NCBI RefSeq assembly: GCF_011602485.2
Contig: NZ_CP050022.2
Location: 6,282,001-6,346,000 of the forward strand
DNA: 64,000 nucleotides
Origin: Bradyrhizobium sp. 1(2017)
Lineage (GTDB): Bacteria > Pseudomonadota > Alphaproteobacteria > Rhizobiales > Xanthobacteraceae
Reading direction: 5' to 3'
How positions within the stretch are numbered: the first letter of the stretch is position 1; each line of letters begins with the position of its first letter. Below are positions 55,355-64,000 of the stretch, piece by piece. Under the pieces are notes generated by a model. The model ran no database searches, was not told the origin of the DNA, and saw only the letters and a list, made by a program, of their open reading frames with translations. The position numbers and the translations under genes are program-made.

Positions 55355-57784
55355 TCAGGCAGCGTCGAGGCGTGACGATGTGACCGGCGCGTCGAACGCG
55401 ATCCGCTCGATCGGCTGCGGACGGCCGAACAGATAGCCCTGCGCAAAATTGACGCCGAGCGCCTTCAGCCGCTCGAACTCCTCGCGGGTCTCGACGCCTT
55501 CGGCGGTGACCGACATGTCCAGTCCGCGCGCCAGCGTCACGATCGAGGAGATGATGGCCGAGCTGCGCGGCTGCAGCGTGAGATTGCGAATGAACGATTT
55601 GTCGATCTTGATCTTGTCGAACGGAAACGCAGTGAGATAGCTCAGCGAGGAATAGCCGGTGCCGAAATCGTCGAGCGCGAGCTCGATGCCGATGCCCTTC
55701 AGCCGCTCCATGAAGGCGTGGTTCTCGCCGCCGCGTTCGAGCAGCACGGATTCGGTGATCTCGATCTCGAGCCGATGCGGCGACAGGCCGGAATCGGCGA
55801 GCGCCGCGCAGATCACCTCGAACAGGTCGGCCTCCTTGAACTGGATCGGCGACAGGTTCACGGCGACCGCGAGCTCGGAGGGCCAGCCAGCTGCGTCGGT
55901 GCAGGCGCGCCGCAGCACGAACTCGCCGAGCGGCACGATCAGTCCGGTCTCCTCCGCGAGCGCAATGAACTGGTCCGGCGGGATCAGCCCGCGCGTCGGG
56001 TGCCGCCAACGCACCAGCGCCTCGAAACCGCGCCGCTCGCCGCAGATCGCGTCGACGAACGGCTGGTAGTGAACCTCAAGCTGGCAGCGCGCGATGGCGT
56101 CGCGCAGGTCGCCCTCCAGCGTATTGCGCGCCTCGAGCTCGGCCGACATCGCCTCGTCATAGATGGTGAAGCAGTTGCGGCCCGCCGATTTCGAGCGGTA
56201 GAGCGCAAGGTCCGCCTTTTTCAGGAGCTGTTCCTGGTCGCGGCCGTGATCCGGCGCGATCGCAATGCCGATGCTGGTGCCGATCTCCACGCGATGTCCG
56301 GGCAACAGGAACGGCTCGGTGACGAGCTTGGCGATCCGCCCAGCGAGCTCGGTCGAACAGGCACGCTGGTCCTCGCACGCTTCCTGGATGATGGCGAACT
56401 CGTCGCCGCCGAGCCGCGCCAGCACGTCGCCGGCGCGCACGGCGGATTTCAGCCGCTGCGCCACCTGGCGCAGCAGCGCATCGCCGGCGCCATGACCGAG
56501 CGAATCGTTGACGTTCTTGAAGCGGTCGAGGTCGAGCATCAGGATCGAGAAGGTCGGCCCGCCGTCCGCCAGCCGGCCATTGAGCTCGTCGAGCCGGGCG
56601 AGGAAGAAGGCGCGGTTCGGCAGTCCGGTCAGGATGTCGGTCTGGGCGAGCTCGAGCACCCGCCGGTTCGCGAGCGACAGCCGCCGCGAGTTGCGGCTTG
56701 CGAGCATGAGATAGGTCGACAGCGACAGCGTCAGCAGCATGCCGACCACAAGAACTGCGGCGGCGCGGTCGTAGGACGTCTCCAGCGGGCCGCCCGCCGT
56801 CGGCATGGCGCGCACCTGCCAATCGGTATCCCCGATCTTGAGGGTGCCCGACCAATGCAGGGCGCGCGCGACGTCGCGCATCGACTGCGGCGCCGTGGCG
56901 GCCGACGAATAGTCCGGCTGCGTCTGCTGCAGGCTGACGATCTGTCCCGTGAAGGGCGGATAGACGTTCACGCTGACGGCGGGGCTTGCTCCGGTCGTTA
57001 CGCGAATGGACTGCACCAGCAGCGGCAGGTCGAAGACGCCGACGACGAAGCCGGCGAGATTGCGGCGCCGGTCCGCGACCGTCTCGCGCGATGTGCCCTT
57101 GGCGTAGACGGGAATGGCGACGAGGACGTCGGGCAGCCGGCTGCCGTCCCTCGGCTCGTACAAGCGCGTGCGAATGGCGGCCACCCGATCGTTGTCGCGC
57201 GCGCGCTCCAGAACCGCGCGGCGATCCGGCACCGTCGCGTAATCCATGCCGTAGACCGCCGACGTCTTCGGCTGGGTCGAGTAGAACACCGGATAATATT
57301 CGTCGCTCTGCGGCGCGACGGCGAAGCCGTCGCCCTGGAGCGACTTGATGCGATAGCCGGACACGCCGTCGGTGATCGCCGCGGCCTCGTATTCGGCGCG
57401 CTCCTTGCGACTGACGCGCGGCAGCCAGGCGATACGCAGCATGCCGGGATGACGCTCGAACAGCCGGGCGCTGAAGGTCTCGAATTCGCTGCGGGTGATT
57501 TCCTCGTTGGTCGATTCGAACAGCGTGCGCAGCGCGACGAGCCTCGATATGTACTCGTTCATGCCGTTCTGCATGACGATCGCTTCGGTCTCGGCCGCGT
57601 TCTCGAACTCGATCCTGTTGACGCGGCCCTCCCATCGCGCCACGGCGGCCGCGCCCACGGCCGAGAACAGCAAACCGACGCCGACCGCGACGACCGCAGG
57701 ACGATAGAGCCGGAACAGCGGCGCGAAACGCCACCATCCAGTCTCCCCCTTCCGATCCTGATCCTTCTGATCGCGACCGCCCAT
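55355..57784 (-). CDS. CHASE-GGDEF-EAL membrane protein
   Basis: The 809-residue protein has an N-terminal membrane segment (about 30-50), a periplasmic CHASE-like sensor (to about 340) and a second membrane segment. GGDEF has the intact catalytic motif RLGGDEFA and the RxxD inhibitory site (RAGD) five residues before it. EAL has GFEALVRW and DDFGTGYSSL. Both cyclic-di-GMP synthesis and breakdown motifs are intact, so it could switch direction; which dominates is unknown. It diverges from the binding protein at 58076. Confidence 0.92.
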   Translation of the reverse strand: MGGRDQKDQDRKGETGWWRFAPLFRLYRPAVVAVGVGLLFSAVGAAAVARWEGRVNRIEFENAAETEAIVMQNGMNEYISRLVALRTLFESTNEEITRSEFETFSARLFERHPGMLRIAWLPRVSRKERAEYEAAAITDGVSGYRIKSLQGDGFAVAPQSDEYYPVFYSTQPKTSAVYGMDYATVPDRRAVLERARDNDRVAAIRTRLYEPRDGSRLPDVLVAIPVYAKGTSRETVADRRRNLAGFVVGVFDLPLLVQSIRVTTGASPAVSVNVYPPFTGQIVSLQQTQPDYSSAATAPQSMRDVARALHWSGTLKIGDTDWQVRAMPTAGGPLETSYDRAAAVLVVGMLLTLSLSTYLMLASRNSRRLSLANRRVLELAQTDILTGLPNRAFFLARLDELNGRLADGGPTFSILMLDLDRFKNVNDSLGHGAGDALLRQVAQRLKSAVRAGDVLARLGGDEFAIIQEACEDQRACSTELAGRIAKLVTEPFLLPGHRVEIGTSIGIAIAPDHGRDQEQLLKKADLALYRSKSAGRNCFTIYDEAMSAELEARNTLEGDLRDAIARCQLEVHYQPFVDAICGERRGFEALVRWRHPTRGLIPPDQFIALAEETGLIVPLGEFVLRRACTDAAGWPSELAVAVNLSPIQFKEADLFEVICAALADSGLSPHRLEIEITESVLLERGGENHAFMERLKGIGIELALDDFGTGYSSLSYLTAFPFDKIKIDKSFIRNLTLQPRSSAIISSIVTLARGLDMSVTAEGVETREEFERLKALGVNFAQGYLFGRPQPIERIAFDAPVTSSRLDAA

Positions 57785-58075
57785 CTTGATCTTGATCCGT
57801 ATTTCCCCAATGCGCGGCGACCCGAACTTCTGGTTGAGCGGCCGGCAGGACTATCGGACAGGGATTGCGGTTAAGAACTGCACAATTTCGCAACTGCAAC
57901 GTTCCACATCACGCGGCTTAGTTAACGAAGCCATTGAGAGATGCTGCAGAATGACGACAACTTGCCTGTTTCACCCGGAGTCTTACGGCCGGCCGGCGCA
58001 CCACGGGTTAGCGACCTGTTCAGTCCGATCGCGCTATCGTCGCCGCACCGCGTCCAGCATCCGGCCAGCCCTCTC
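57785..58075. other. Divergent intergenic region
   Basis: These 291 bases separate the GGDEF/EAL gene and the binding-protein gene. I see no gene or strong operator, only likely promoters. Confidence 0.4.
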
Positions 58076-59233
58076 ATGACACGATCGCGCTTCGCGACAT
58101 TCATCGCCTTGACCATCGTCTTGCTCGCCGCGCCGTCGAAGGCCGAGGAGGCCGGCGTCAGCGACGATGCGATCCTGTTCGGCCAGGCTGCCGCGCTCGA
58201 GGGCCCCTCCTCCGCGCTCGGACAGCGCATGCGCGAAGGCATCATCGCCGCGTTCACCGAGATCAACGCCAAGGGCGGCGTCCACGGCCGCAAGCTCCAG
58301 CTCATCAGCCGCGACGACGGCTACGATCCCGACCGTTCGGTGGCGCAGACCCTGCGGCTGATCGAGAGCGACAGGGTGTTCGCGCTGATCGGCGCGGTCG
58401 GCACGCCGACCGCGATGGCGACCATTCCGATCACCAGCGCCAGGAACGTGCCCTTCATCGGCCCGTTTAGCGGCGCCGAGTTCCTGCGCGACCTCGAGCT
58501 TCCCAACGTCGTCAACATCCGCGCGAGCTATGGCGCGGAGGCGGAGGCCTGGATCAAGCATCTCACCGAGGATCGCAAGTTCACCCGCATCGGCATCTTC
58601 TACCAGGACGATTCCTTCGGCCGCGACGGCCTTGCCGGCGTGAAGCGCGCGCTCGCCAAGCGCGGCCTCGAGCTCGCCGCCGAAGGCACCTTCGAGCGCA
58701 ACACCCGCGCGGTCGCCCAGGCCTGGCGCATGATCAAGCGTGCCGACCCCGAGGCCATCGTCATGGTCGGGACCTACGGTCCCTGCGCGGAGTTCATCAA
58801 GCTCGCCCATCGCAGCGGCGCTCATCCGACCTTCGTCAACATTTCCTTCGTCGGCGCCAACGCACTCGCCGCGGAGCTCGGCCCCGAGGGCGCAGGTGTC
58901 ATCGTCTCGCAGGTCGTGCCGTCGCCCTGGGACCGCTCGCTCAAGCTCGTCGCCGACTACCAGGCGGCGCAGACGGCGTTCGATCCGACGCTGGCGCCGG
59001 ATTTCGTGTCACTCGAAGGCTATCTCTCCGGCCGCCTCGCGGCCGCCGCGCTGGAAAAGGCCGGACCGAATCCGACGCGCGCGGGCCTGCTGCGCACTAT
59101 CAACGATGTCGGCCGCTTCGATATCAGCGGCACCACCGTCACCGTCGGCATGCGCATGCTCGACACGCCGCCGAAGGTGTTTCTGACGGTGATCCAGAAG
59201 GACGGGACGTTCAAGGCAGTGGACCGGCTGTAG
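58076..59233 (+). CDS. Branched-chain-type ABC binding protein (Peripla_BP_6)
   Basis: This 385-residue periplasmic binding protein has a signal peptide ending PSKAEE. The family core is ILFGQAAALEGPSSALGQRMREGI, then GPFSGAEFLRD and FYQDDSFGRDGLAGVKRAL. No permease or ATPase genes adjoin, so it is an orphan, or it may serve as a sensory ligand partner for the adjacent cyclic-di-GMP protein (inference). The start at 58076 has no strong ribosome site. Confidence 0.85.
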   Translation: MTRSRFATFIALTIVLLAAPSKAEEAGVSDDAILFGQAAALEGPSSALGQRMREGIIAAFTEINAKGGVHGRKLQLISRDDGYDPDRSVAQTLRLIESDRVFALIGAVGTPTAMATIPITSARNVPFIGPFSGAEFLRDLELPNVVNIRASYGAEAEAWIKHLTEDRKFTRIGIFYQDDSFGRDGLAGVKRALAKRGLELAAEGTFERNTRAVAQAWRMIKRADPEAIVMVGTYGPCAEFIKLAHRSGAHPTFVNISFVGANALAAELGPEGAGVIVSQVVPSPWDRSLKLVADYQAAQTAFDPTLAPDFVSLEGYLSGRLAAAALEKAGPNPTRAGLLRTINDVGRFDISGTTVTVGMRMLDTPPKVFLTVIQKDGTFKAVDRL

Positions 59234-59323
59234 CGGCAAGGCGTCGATGGCAGGGACAAGCCCGGCCATGACGATGCGGAAGCCACATGTCATCCGGTGC
59301 CAGCACGAAAGCAACAGCCCTGT

Positions 59324-60301
59324 TCAAGGCCGCCGCGTCCAGCGGTCGGCGTTGACGGCGCCTTGCGGGACCTCGCCTTTGACAATCGCTTCCACCTGAC
59401 GCACCGTTTCCAGCGACTGATATTCGATCGCCTGCGGCGTCAGCCCGCCGACATGAGGCGTCGCGACGACGTTGGGCAGCTTCGCCAGCTCCGGCGTCGG
59501 CATCTGGTCGGGCGCACGGCCGACATCCATGGCCGCGCCGGCGATGCGGCCCTCGCGCAACGCGCGCGCCAGCGCCGCCTCGTCGACGAGATTGCCGCGC
59601 GAGAGGTTGATGAAGACGGCATGCTTCTGCATCCGCGCCAGCGCCGCCTCGCCGATCAGATTCTCGGTCTGCTCGTTGGCGATCGCAAGGCAGACGACGT
59701 AGTCCGATGCGGCGAGCAGCTCGTCGAGACCGACCTGCCGGATCGCGGCGTCGCTGACGGTCGCGAAGGGATCGGAGACCAGCACCTCCATGCGCAGCAC
59801 CTTTGCCACCTCGGCGAGATAGCGCCCGATGCTGCCATAGCCGATGATGCCGATGCGGCTGCCGGCGAGCTGGCGGCCCATCCGCGCCTCCGCTTTCCGG
59901 CCCGCCTGATAGTCGGCCGTGGCGCGTGACACGCCGCGGGAGAGATCGACCATGAAGCCGAGCGCGAGCTCGGCGACCGCCTGCACGAAGCCGGGACCGG
60001 CGCGGGTGACGAGCACGCCGGCTTGCGAGGCGGCCTCGACATTGACGTTGCGGATGTCGACGGCGCAACGGACGAAGGCCCGCAAGCGCGGCAATTGCGC
60101 AAAGATCTCGCCGCGGCCCTCCGTCATGCGGTCCGCCACGATGATGTCAGCGTCGTTCGCCGCGCGCACGAGGCCGGCGGCGTCGAGCGGATCGTTCCCC
60201 TCGTGCAGGATCACCTCGGCGGCCGCGCGCAAGCCGTTCAGGCTGCGATCGCCGTAGTAGTTGCGCCGCATTTGCGGCGTGTGGGCCAGCAGGACTTTCA
60301 C
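59324..60301 (-). CDS. D-2-hydroxyacid dehydrogenase
   Basis: The 325-residue NAD-dependent dehydrogenase has the Rossmann motif IGIIGYGSIGRYLAEVA. The catalytic Arg is in INLSRGNLVDEAAL, and the His is in PHVGGLT. It resembles phosphoglycerate or hydroxypyruvate reductases. It follows the TRAP transporter by 13 bases and so probably oxidises or reduces the imported hydroxy acid. Confidence 0.88.
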   Translation of the reverse strand: MKVLLAHTPQMRRNYYGDRSLNGLRAAAEVILHEGNDPLDAAGLVRAANDADIIVADRMTEGRGEIFAQLPRLRAFVRCAVDIRNVNVEAASQAGVLVTRAGPGFVQAVAELALGFMVDLSRGVSRATADYQAGRKAEARMGRQLAGSRIGIIGYGSIGRYLAEVAKVLRMEVLVSDPFATVSDAAIRQVGLDELLAASDYVVCLAIANEQTENLIGEAALARMQKHAVFINLSRGNLVDEAALARALREGRIAGAAMDVGRAPDQMPTPELAKLPNVVATPHVGGLTPQAIEYQSLETVRQVEAIVKGEVPQGAVNADRWTRRP

Positions 60302-60314
60302 GATACGAGTTCCT

Positions 60315-62189
60315 TCAGTAGCCGAACGCGCGCGGCAGCGCGGTCGAGAGCGATGGCACGAAGGCGATGAGGAGCAGGCAGAGGAACAAGAGGCCGAGAT
60401 AGCCCATGATCGGCTTCACCGTCTGCTCGATCGGCACATTGCCGATCAGGCAGGCGCCGTAAAGCCCGAGCCCGAGCGGCGGCGCAAACAGCCCGATGCC
60501 CATCGCGATGACGAGCACGACGCCGAAATGCAGGGAATCGATGCCGAGCTGCACGGCGACCGGCATCAATAGCGGCCCGAAGATGATCAGTGCCGCCGCA
60601 CCCTCCAGCACCGAACCCATCACGATCAGCACGGCGATCGCGAGCAGGATGAACAGCCAGACACCCGAGGTCTTGGACAGGCCGAGCATGAAGTCACCGA
60701 CCGCATGCGGCACCTGCTGCAGGGTCAGTGTGAACGCCAGCGATTGCGCGGCGGCGACGATGAACAGCACGAGGCCGGCACGCGTCGCCGCCTGCACGAA
60801 GCTGTGCGCGGCCGATTTGAAGCCGAGCTCGCGGAACACCACGCTGCCGACGATGAGCGCATAGGCGACGGCGAACGCCGATATCTCCGTGGCGGTGGCA
60901 AAGCCGCTCTTGAAGCCGAAGAAGATCATGAAGATCAGGCCGAACGAGGCGATGGCGCCGCTCCACAGGCCCGACACCGGCATCTGCGGCTCGACCTCCT
61001 CGACCTGCGCCGGCCGCTTGCCGAAGATGATCGAAACAGCGATCAGCACCAGCGCCATCAGCGCCGACGGCAAAAGGCCGGCGACGAACAGGCCGCCGAT
61101 CGACAAATTCGCCACGAAGCCGAGGATGATCAGGTTGATGCAGGGCGGGATCGTCTCCGCCATCACCGCGGAGGCTGCGAGCAGCGCCACCGCGCCGCCC
61201 GGGTTCTGCTTGGAGCGGCGCGCCGCCGGAATCAGCACCGAGCCGACCGCCGCGACGTCCGCCATCTTCGAGCCGGAGATGCCGGAGAACAGCACCATCG
61301 AGGCCACCATCACGACGTTGAGGCCGCCGCGCATGCGGCCCACCGCTCGCTGCAAGAGCTCGATCAGGCGCACCGACATGCCGTTGGCTTCCATGAGGTA
61401 GCCGACGAGGATGAAGAAGGGGATCGCGAGCAGCACGAAATTGTCGATGCCGCGCGCCATCTGCTGCGCGAAGATGACGCCGGGCAGCGCGCCCTCGACC
61501 CAGATGAAGATCAGCGCGGCCAGCGCCAGCGCGAAGCCGATCGGCAACCCGCCGAACAGGGTGGCGAAGAATCCGACGAACATCAGCGAGCCCGCTGACG
61601 GCACCGAGGACGGCGACAGGTAATCCCAAGCGAGATAGAGGCCGGACACGACGACGATGGCGACGAGGCCCCTGACAATGTCGGGGAGCGGCCGCGCGCA
61701 GAGATGATCGATCGCGAACACCGTCATGAACAGCGCGCCGATGCCCATCGGGTAGAAGGTCAGCTCCAGCGGCAGGCCTGAGCCGGTGGTCTGGCCCGCC
61801 GTCAGCGCGCCCAGCTTGATGGCGTGGTAAGCGACATAACCCGAGATCAGGACGACCAGCAGGGCGCTCGCGGCATCGACCAGCGTGCGCTGCCGCAGGG
61901 GCAAGAGATCGCGAAAGAACGACACGCCGACATTCTCGCCGCGCGCGAGCGCACTCGCCGCCCCGAAGAAGGCCGAGCCGACCATCAGCCCCCGCGCGAC
62001 GTCGTCCGACCATTCGACCGGCGCGTTGAAGAAGAAGCGCAGCAGCACGGAGGCGCAGACCACGACGAGGTCGGCAGCGAGCAGGACGGCCGCGATCGCG
62101 TCGCTGGCGCGCAGCAGCAGCGCGATGCTGCCGTGGCGGCCGGCCGCGACGGGCCCGGCGGCGGTGATTGCCACGTCGGACTTGGTCAT
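60315..62189 (-). CDS. TRAP transporter DctQ-DctM fusion permease
   Basis: The 624-residue membrane protein combines a DctQ-like small part (to about residue 175, four helices) and a DctM large part (about 190-624, GLPIGFALALAALIFIWVEGALPG and later SGSKMADVAAVGSVLIPAARR). It would form the whole membrane portion for TRAP uptake of a carboxylate using the sodium gradient. It lies 1 base after the binding-protein stop. Confidence 0.9.
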   Translation of the reverse strand: MTKSDVAITAAGPVAAGRHGSIALLLRASDAIAAVLLAADLVVVCASVLLRFFFNAPVEWSDDVARGLMVGSAFFGAASALARGENVGVSFFRDLLPLRQRTLVDAASALLVVLISGYVAYHAIKLGALTAGQTTGSGLPLELTFYPMGIGALFMTVFAIDHLCARPLPDIVRGLVAIVVVSGLYLAWDYLSPSSVPSAGSLMFVGFFATLFGGLPIGFALALAALIFIWVEGALPGVIFAQQMARGIDNFVLLAIPFFILVGYLMEANGMSVRLIELLQRAVGRMRGGLNVVMVASMVLFSGISGSKMADVAAVGSVLIPAARRSKQNPGGAVALLAASAVMAETIPPCINLIILGFVANLSIGGLFVAGLLPSALMALVLIAVSIIFGKRPAQVEEVEPQMPVSGLWSGAIASFGLIFMIFFGFKSGFATATEISAFAVAYALIVGSVVFRELGFKSAAHSFVQAATRAGLVLFIVAAAQSLAFTLTLQQVPHAVGDFMLGLSKTSGVWLFILLAIAVLIVMGSVLEGAAALIIFGPLLMPVAVQLGIDSLHFGVVLVIAMGIGLFAPPLGLGLYGACLIGNVPIEQTVKPIMGYLGLLFLCLLLIAFVPSLSTALPRAFGY

Positions 62190-62190
62190 C

Positions 62191-63222
62191 TCAGGCTTGC
62201 GTCGCGCGGACGATGTCGATGACGGACTTCGAGTCAGGCCGCGCCTTGATGAAGTTCTCGGTCTGCGGCGCGACGCGTTTCTTGAATGCCTCGCGGTCGC
62301 ATTCGGCCACCGTCACGCCCTTCTCGGTCAAGGCTGCCAGCGCCTCCTTCTCGACCGCAAGCCCATGGGCACGGGTATCGGCCGCGGCCTTCCTGGCGGC
62401 ATCGAGGAAACCTTCGCGCAGCTTCGGGTCCATGCGGTTGAAGGTCATGTCGCTGAAATAGATCGCGAGCGGCGAGAAATTGTGCTGCGTCAGCGCGTAG
62501 AATTTCGCGGTTTCGAAGAACTTGCTGGCCAGGATCGTCGGCGGATCGTGCTCCAGGCCGTCGAGCACGCCGGCCTGCAAGGCCGTGTAGATCTCGCCGA
62601 ACGCCAGCGGCGTCGCGGCGGCGCCCATGAGCCGCAGGCATTCCGTGATGACGGGATTGGGCAGCGTCCTGATCTTGAGGCCGGCGAGATCCTCCGGCGT
62701 CTTCACCGGCTTCTTCGCCAGCACGCTGCGCGAGCCGAAATTGTAGGCCCAGGCAATGATGCGGATGTTGCCGCCCTTGAGCAGCGCGTCCTCGATCGGC
62801 TTGGCGGCGCCGGCCTCGAAGGCCTTGGTCTGCTGCGGAAAGCTCGAGAACAGAAAGCCGAGATCGAAGGTGCCGACCAGCGGCACCAGATTGGCCGAGA
62901 TCGACGAGCCCGACACCATGAGGTCGATGACGCCGAGCTTCACCGAGTTGATGACATCGATCTCCTGGCCGAGCTGGTTGTCGGGGAAGAACGCGACCTC
63001 GATCTGGTCACCGAGCCCGTTCGCCTTCAGATTCTTGACGAGATTGTCATAGTAGACGCGGCCATTGGCGAATTTGGGATCGTTCGGCAGTGAGGAGGAG
63101 CATTTCAGCTTCAGCGTCGCAGCTTCGGCGCGGCCGATGATGGCGGGGGAGAGCACGAGACCGGCGGTGACCGCCGCGGATGACTTGATGAACGCGCGAC
63201 GGTTCACGGGCACGATGGTCAT
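62191..63222 (-). CDS. TRAP transporter binding protein (DctP family)
   Basis: The 343-residue periplasmic protein has a signal (FIKSSAAVTAGLVLSPAIIGRAEA; it carries an RRAF Tat-like motif). The DctP signature follows: KLGVIDLMVSGSSISANLVPL; DLAGLKIRTLPNPVITECLRLMGAAATPLAFGEIYTALQ. The conserved Arg in KIRTLPN would hold the carboxylate. It is the first gene of the TRAP-dehydrogenase operon. Confidence 0.92.
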   Translation of the reverse strand: MTIVPVNRRAFIKSSAAVTAGLVLSPAIIGRAEAATLKLKCSSSLPNDPKFANGRVYYDNLVKNLKANGLGDQIEVAFFPDNQLGQEIDVINSVKLGVIDLMVSGSSISANLVPLVGTFDLGFLFSSFPQQTKAFEAGAAKPIEDALLKGGNIRIIAWAYNFGSRSVLAKKPVKTPEDLAGLKIRTLPNPVITECLRLMGAAATPLAFGEIYTALQAGVLDGLEHDPPTILASKFFETAKFYALTQHNFSPLAIYFSDMTFNRMDPKLREGFLDAARKAAADTRAHGLAVEKEALAALTEKGVTVAECDREAFKKRVAPQTENFIKARPDSKSVIDIVRATQA

Positions 63223-63646
63223 GGCGCGGTCTCTCCCACATTATCTTTTTTGTTCGCCGCAGTCGTTGCCGCAGCCTGTTGCCTCGACTGTATGGCCAAA
63301 GCGACGGCACAGGCAAGCGTGGCCGCCCGCCATCACTGAGCCGCGCGAAGCGCAGCAGTGATCCGCAAGCGCGACGAAACCACCTGAATTCCCGCAGATT
63401 TGCGATGAGTGTCGACCTGCAGCCTGATCTGCGCAACGCCGCTTTCGCGCAGAGCTGGCATCGATCCAATTGATGCATGGATCGATGCACGATTCACATG
63501 GATCAAGCCGAAACGATGCTCCCGGGGTCCGGCAGACGCCCTGCCCCAATTTGCCGCACGGCGAACGTGATCCAGAGCACAGACGGACTCTTGGCGGCCT
63601 CCTAGAAAAAGTGACATCCTCGCGCATTGCCGATGGAGGTGACGTC
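63223..63646. other. 424-bp intergenic region
   Basis: No gene is seen. It contains two copies of CATGGATC (63476 and 63497) exactly 21 bases apart, i.e. two DNA turns, with ATGCA repeats between. This could be an operator for the TRAP operon. Confidence 0.4.
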
Positions 63647-64000
63647 ATGCGCCGTCCAGCCTTTTCCAGTTTGCTGCTTGCATCGGGCATTCTCGCGCTC
63701 GCACAGGCGTTGACGCCGACCGGCGCCGCCGCCGAAGCGCGGCTCGCGCTGGTGATCGGCCAATCCGCCTATCGCACGGTGCCGGCGCTGCCCAACGCCG
63801 CCAACGATGCCAAGGGCATGACGGAGCTGCTCGGCAATGCCGGCTTCACCGTCACCACGGCTGCGAATTTGGCGCAGACCGAGATGCGCGCGGCGATCTC
63901 GGATTTCGCCGGCAAGGTCAGCGCCAGCGGCGCCGATACCGTCGCCTTGGTGTTCTATGCCGGCCATGGCCTGCAGATCGACGGCGAGAACTATCTCGTT
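63647..64000 (+). CDS. Caspase-like protein, 3'-truncated
   Basis: This exported protein of the peptidase C14/metacaspase family is cut by the window edge after 118 residues. It has a signal peptide (SSLLLASGILALAQALTPTGAAAEA) and the p20 start RLALVIGQSAYRTVPALPNAANDAKGM. The catalytic His is in FYAGHGLQIDGENYL (about 107). The Cys must lie beyond the window. GGAGG precedes the ATG. Confidence 0.88.
   Translation, partial: MRRPAFSSLLLASGILALAQALTPTGAAAEARLALVIGQSAYRTVPALPNAANDAKGMTELLGNAGFTVTTAANLAQTEMRAAISDFAGKVSASGADTVALVFYAGHGLQIDGENYLV

Overview
The window reads as chromosomal DNA of a Bradyrhizobium-like alphaproteobacterium. The grounds are high GC with dense GC3-rich genes, a circularly permuted two-piece tmRNA gene with an SspB gene beside it, FixK/FNR-type TTGA-N6-TCAA boxes, an Irr-like element before feoAB, and three intergenic palindromic repeats of a kind I associate with Bradyrhizobium. 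There are no rRNA or tRNA genes, insertion sequences, CRISPR arrays or phage genes, so this is ordinary chromosome with one accessory-looking stretch.

Layout. 0-5.2 kb: the end of an osmoprotectant ABC transporter (ATPase plus a permease/binding-protein fusion), a membrane-bound sulfatase-like enzyme, a possible PHO box and an SDR dehydrogenase. 5.6-12.6 kb: a branched-chain amino-acid cluster on the minus strand (ilvB, a PLP dehydratase, ilvN, a methyltransferase, two exporters, ilvC). It is led by a 21-residue leader peptide rich in Ile, Leu and Val and by an attenuator. 12.7-14.6 kb: miaA and serB, divergent. 14.7-20.7 kb: degP-type protease, DUF2065, hflC, hflK, folA, GNAT, thyA. 20.8-25.5 kb: a tripartite tricarboxylate (Tct) transporter and a split chromate transporter. 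25.6-31.1 kb: ssrA (tmRNA), sspB, fumC, DUF4169, an RHH protein, feoA and feoB.

31.3-36.5 kb is the least ordinary part: small exported proteins of unknown function, an outer-membrane MetA-like protein and a broken potassium channel. Four FixK-type boxes sit there at positions that make sense as promoters, and a FixK-type regulator gene lies at one edge. It looks like a small oxygen-limitation island. 36.6-41.1 kb: an Omp25-like porin, then a kaiC-like gene overlapping a hybrid histidine kinase gene. 41.0-45.0 kb: a periplasmic sulfite dehydrogenase (molybdenum subunit and cytochrome c), DUF302 and an AraC regulator. 45.0-50.4 kb: DUF2336 and a large AsmA protein. 50.5-55.2 kb: a cytochrome P450 divergent from a TetR regulator with a perfect operator between them, and two MFS transporters. 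55.3-59.2 kb: a GGDEF/EAL protein and a branched-chain-type binding protein. 59.3-63.2 kb: a TRAP transporter with a 2-hydroxyacid dehydrogenase. The window ends inside a caspase-like gene.

The best leads are the FixK-box island, a ClpX-tail-like motif shared by SspB and the neighbouring DUF4169 protein, the tmRNA/SspB pairing, the ilv attenuator, and the KaiC/kinase pair.
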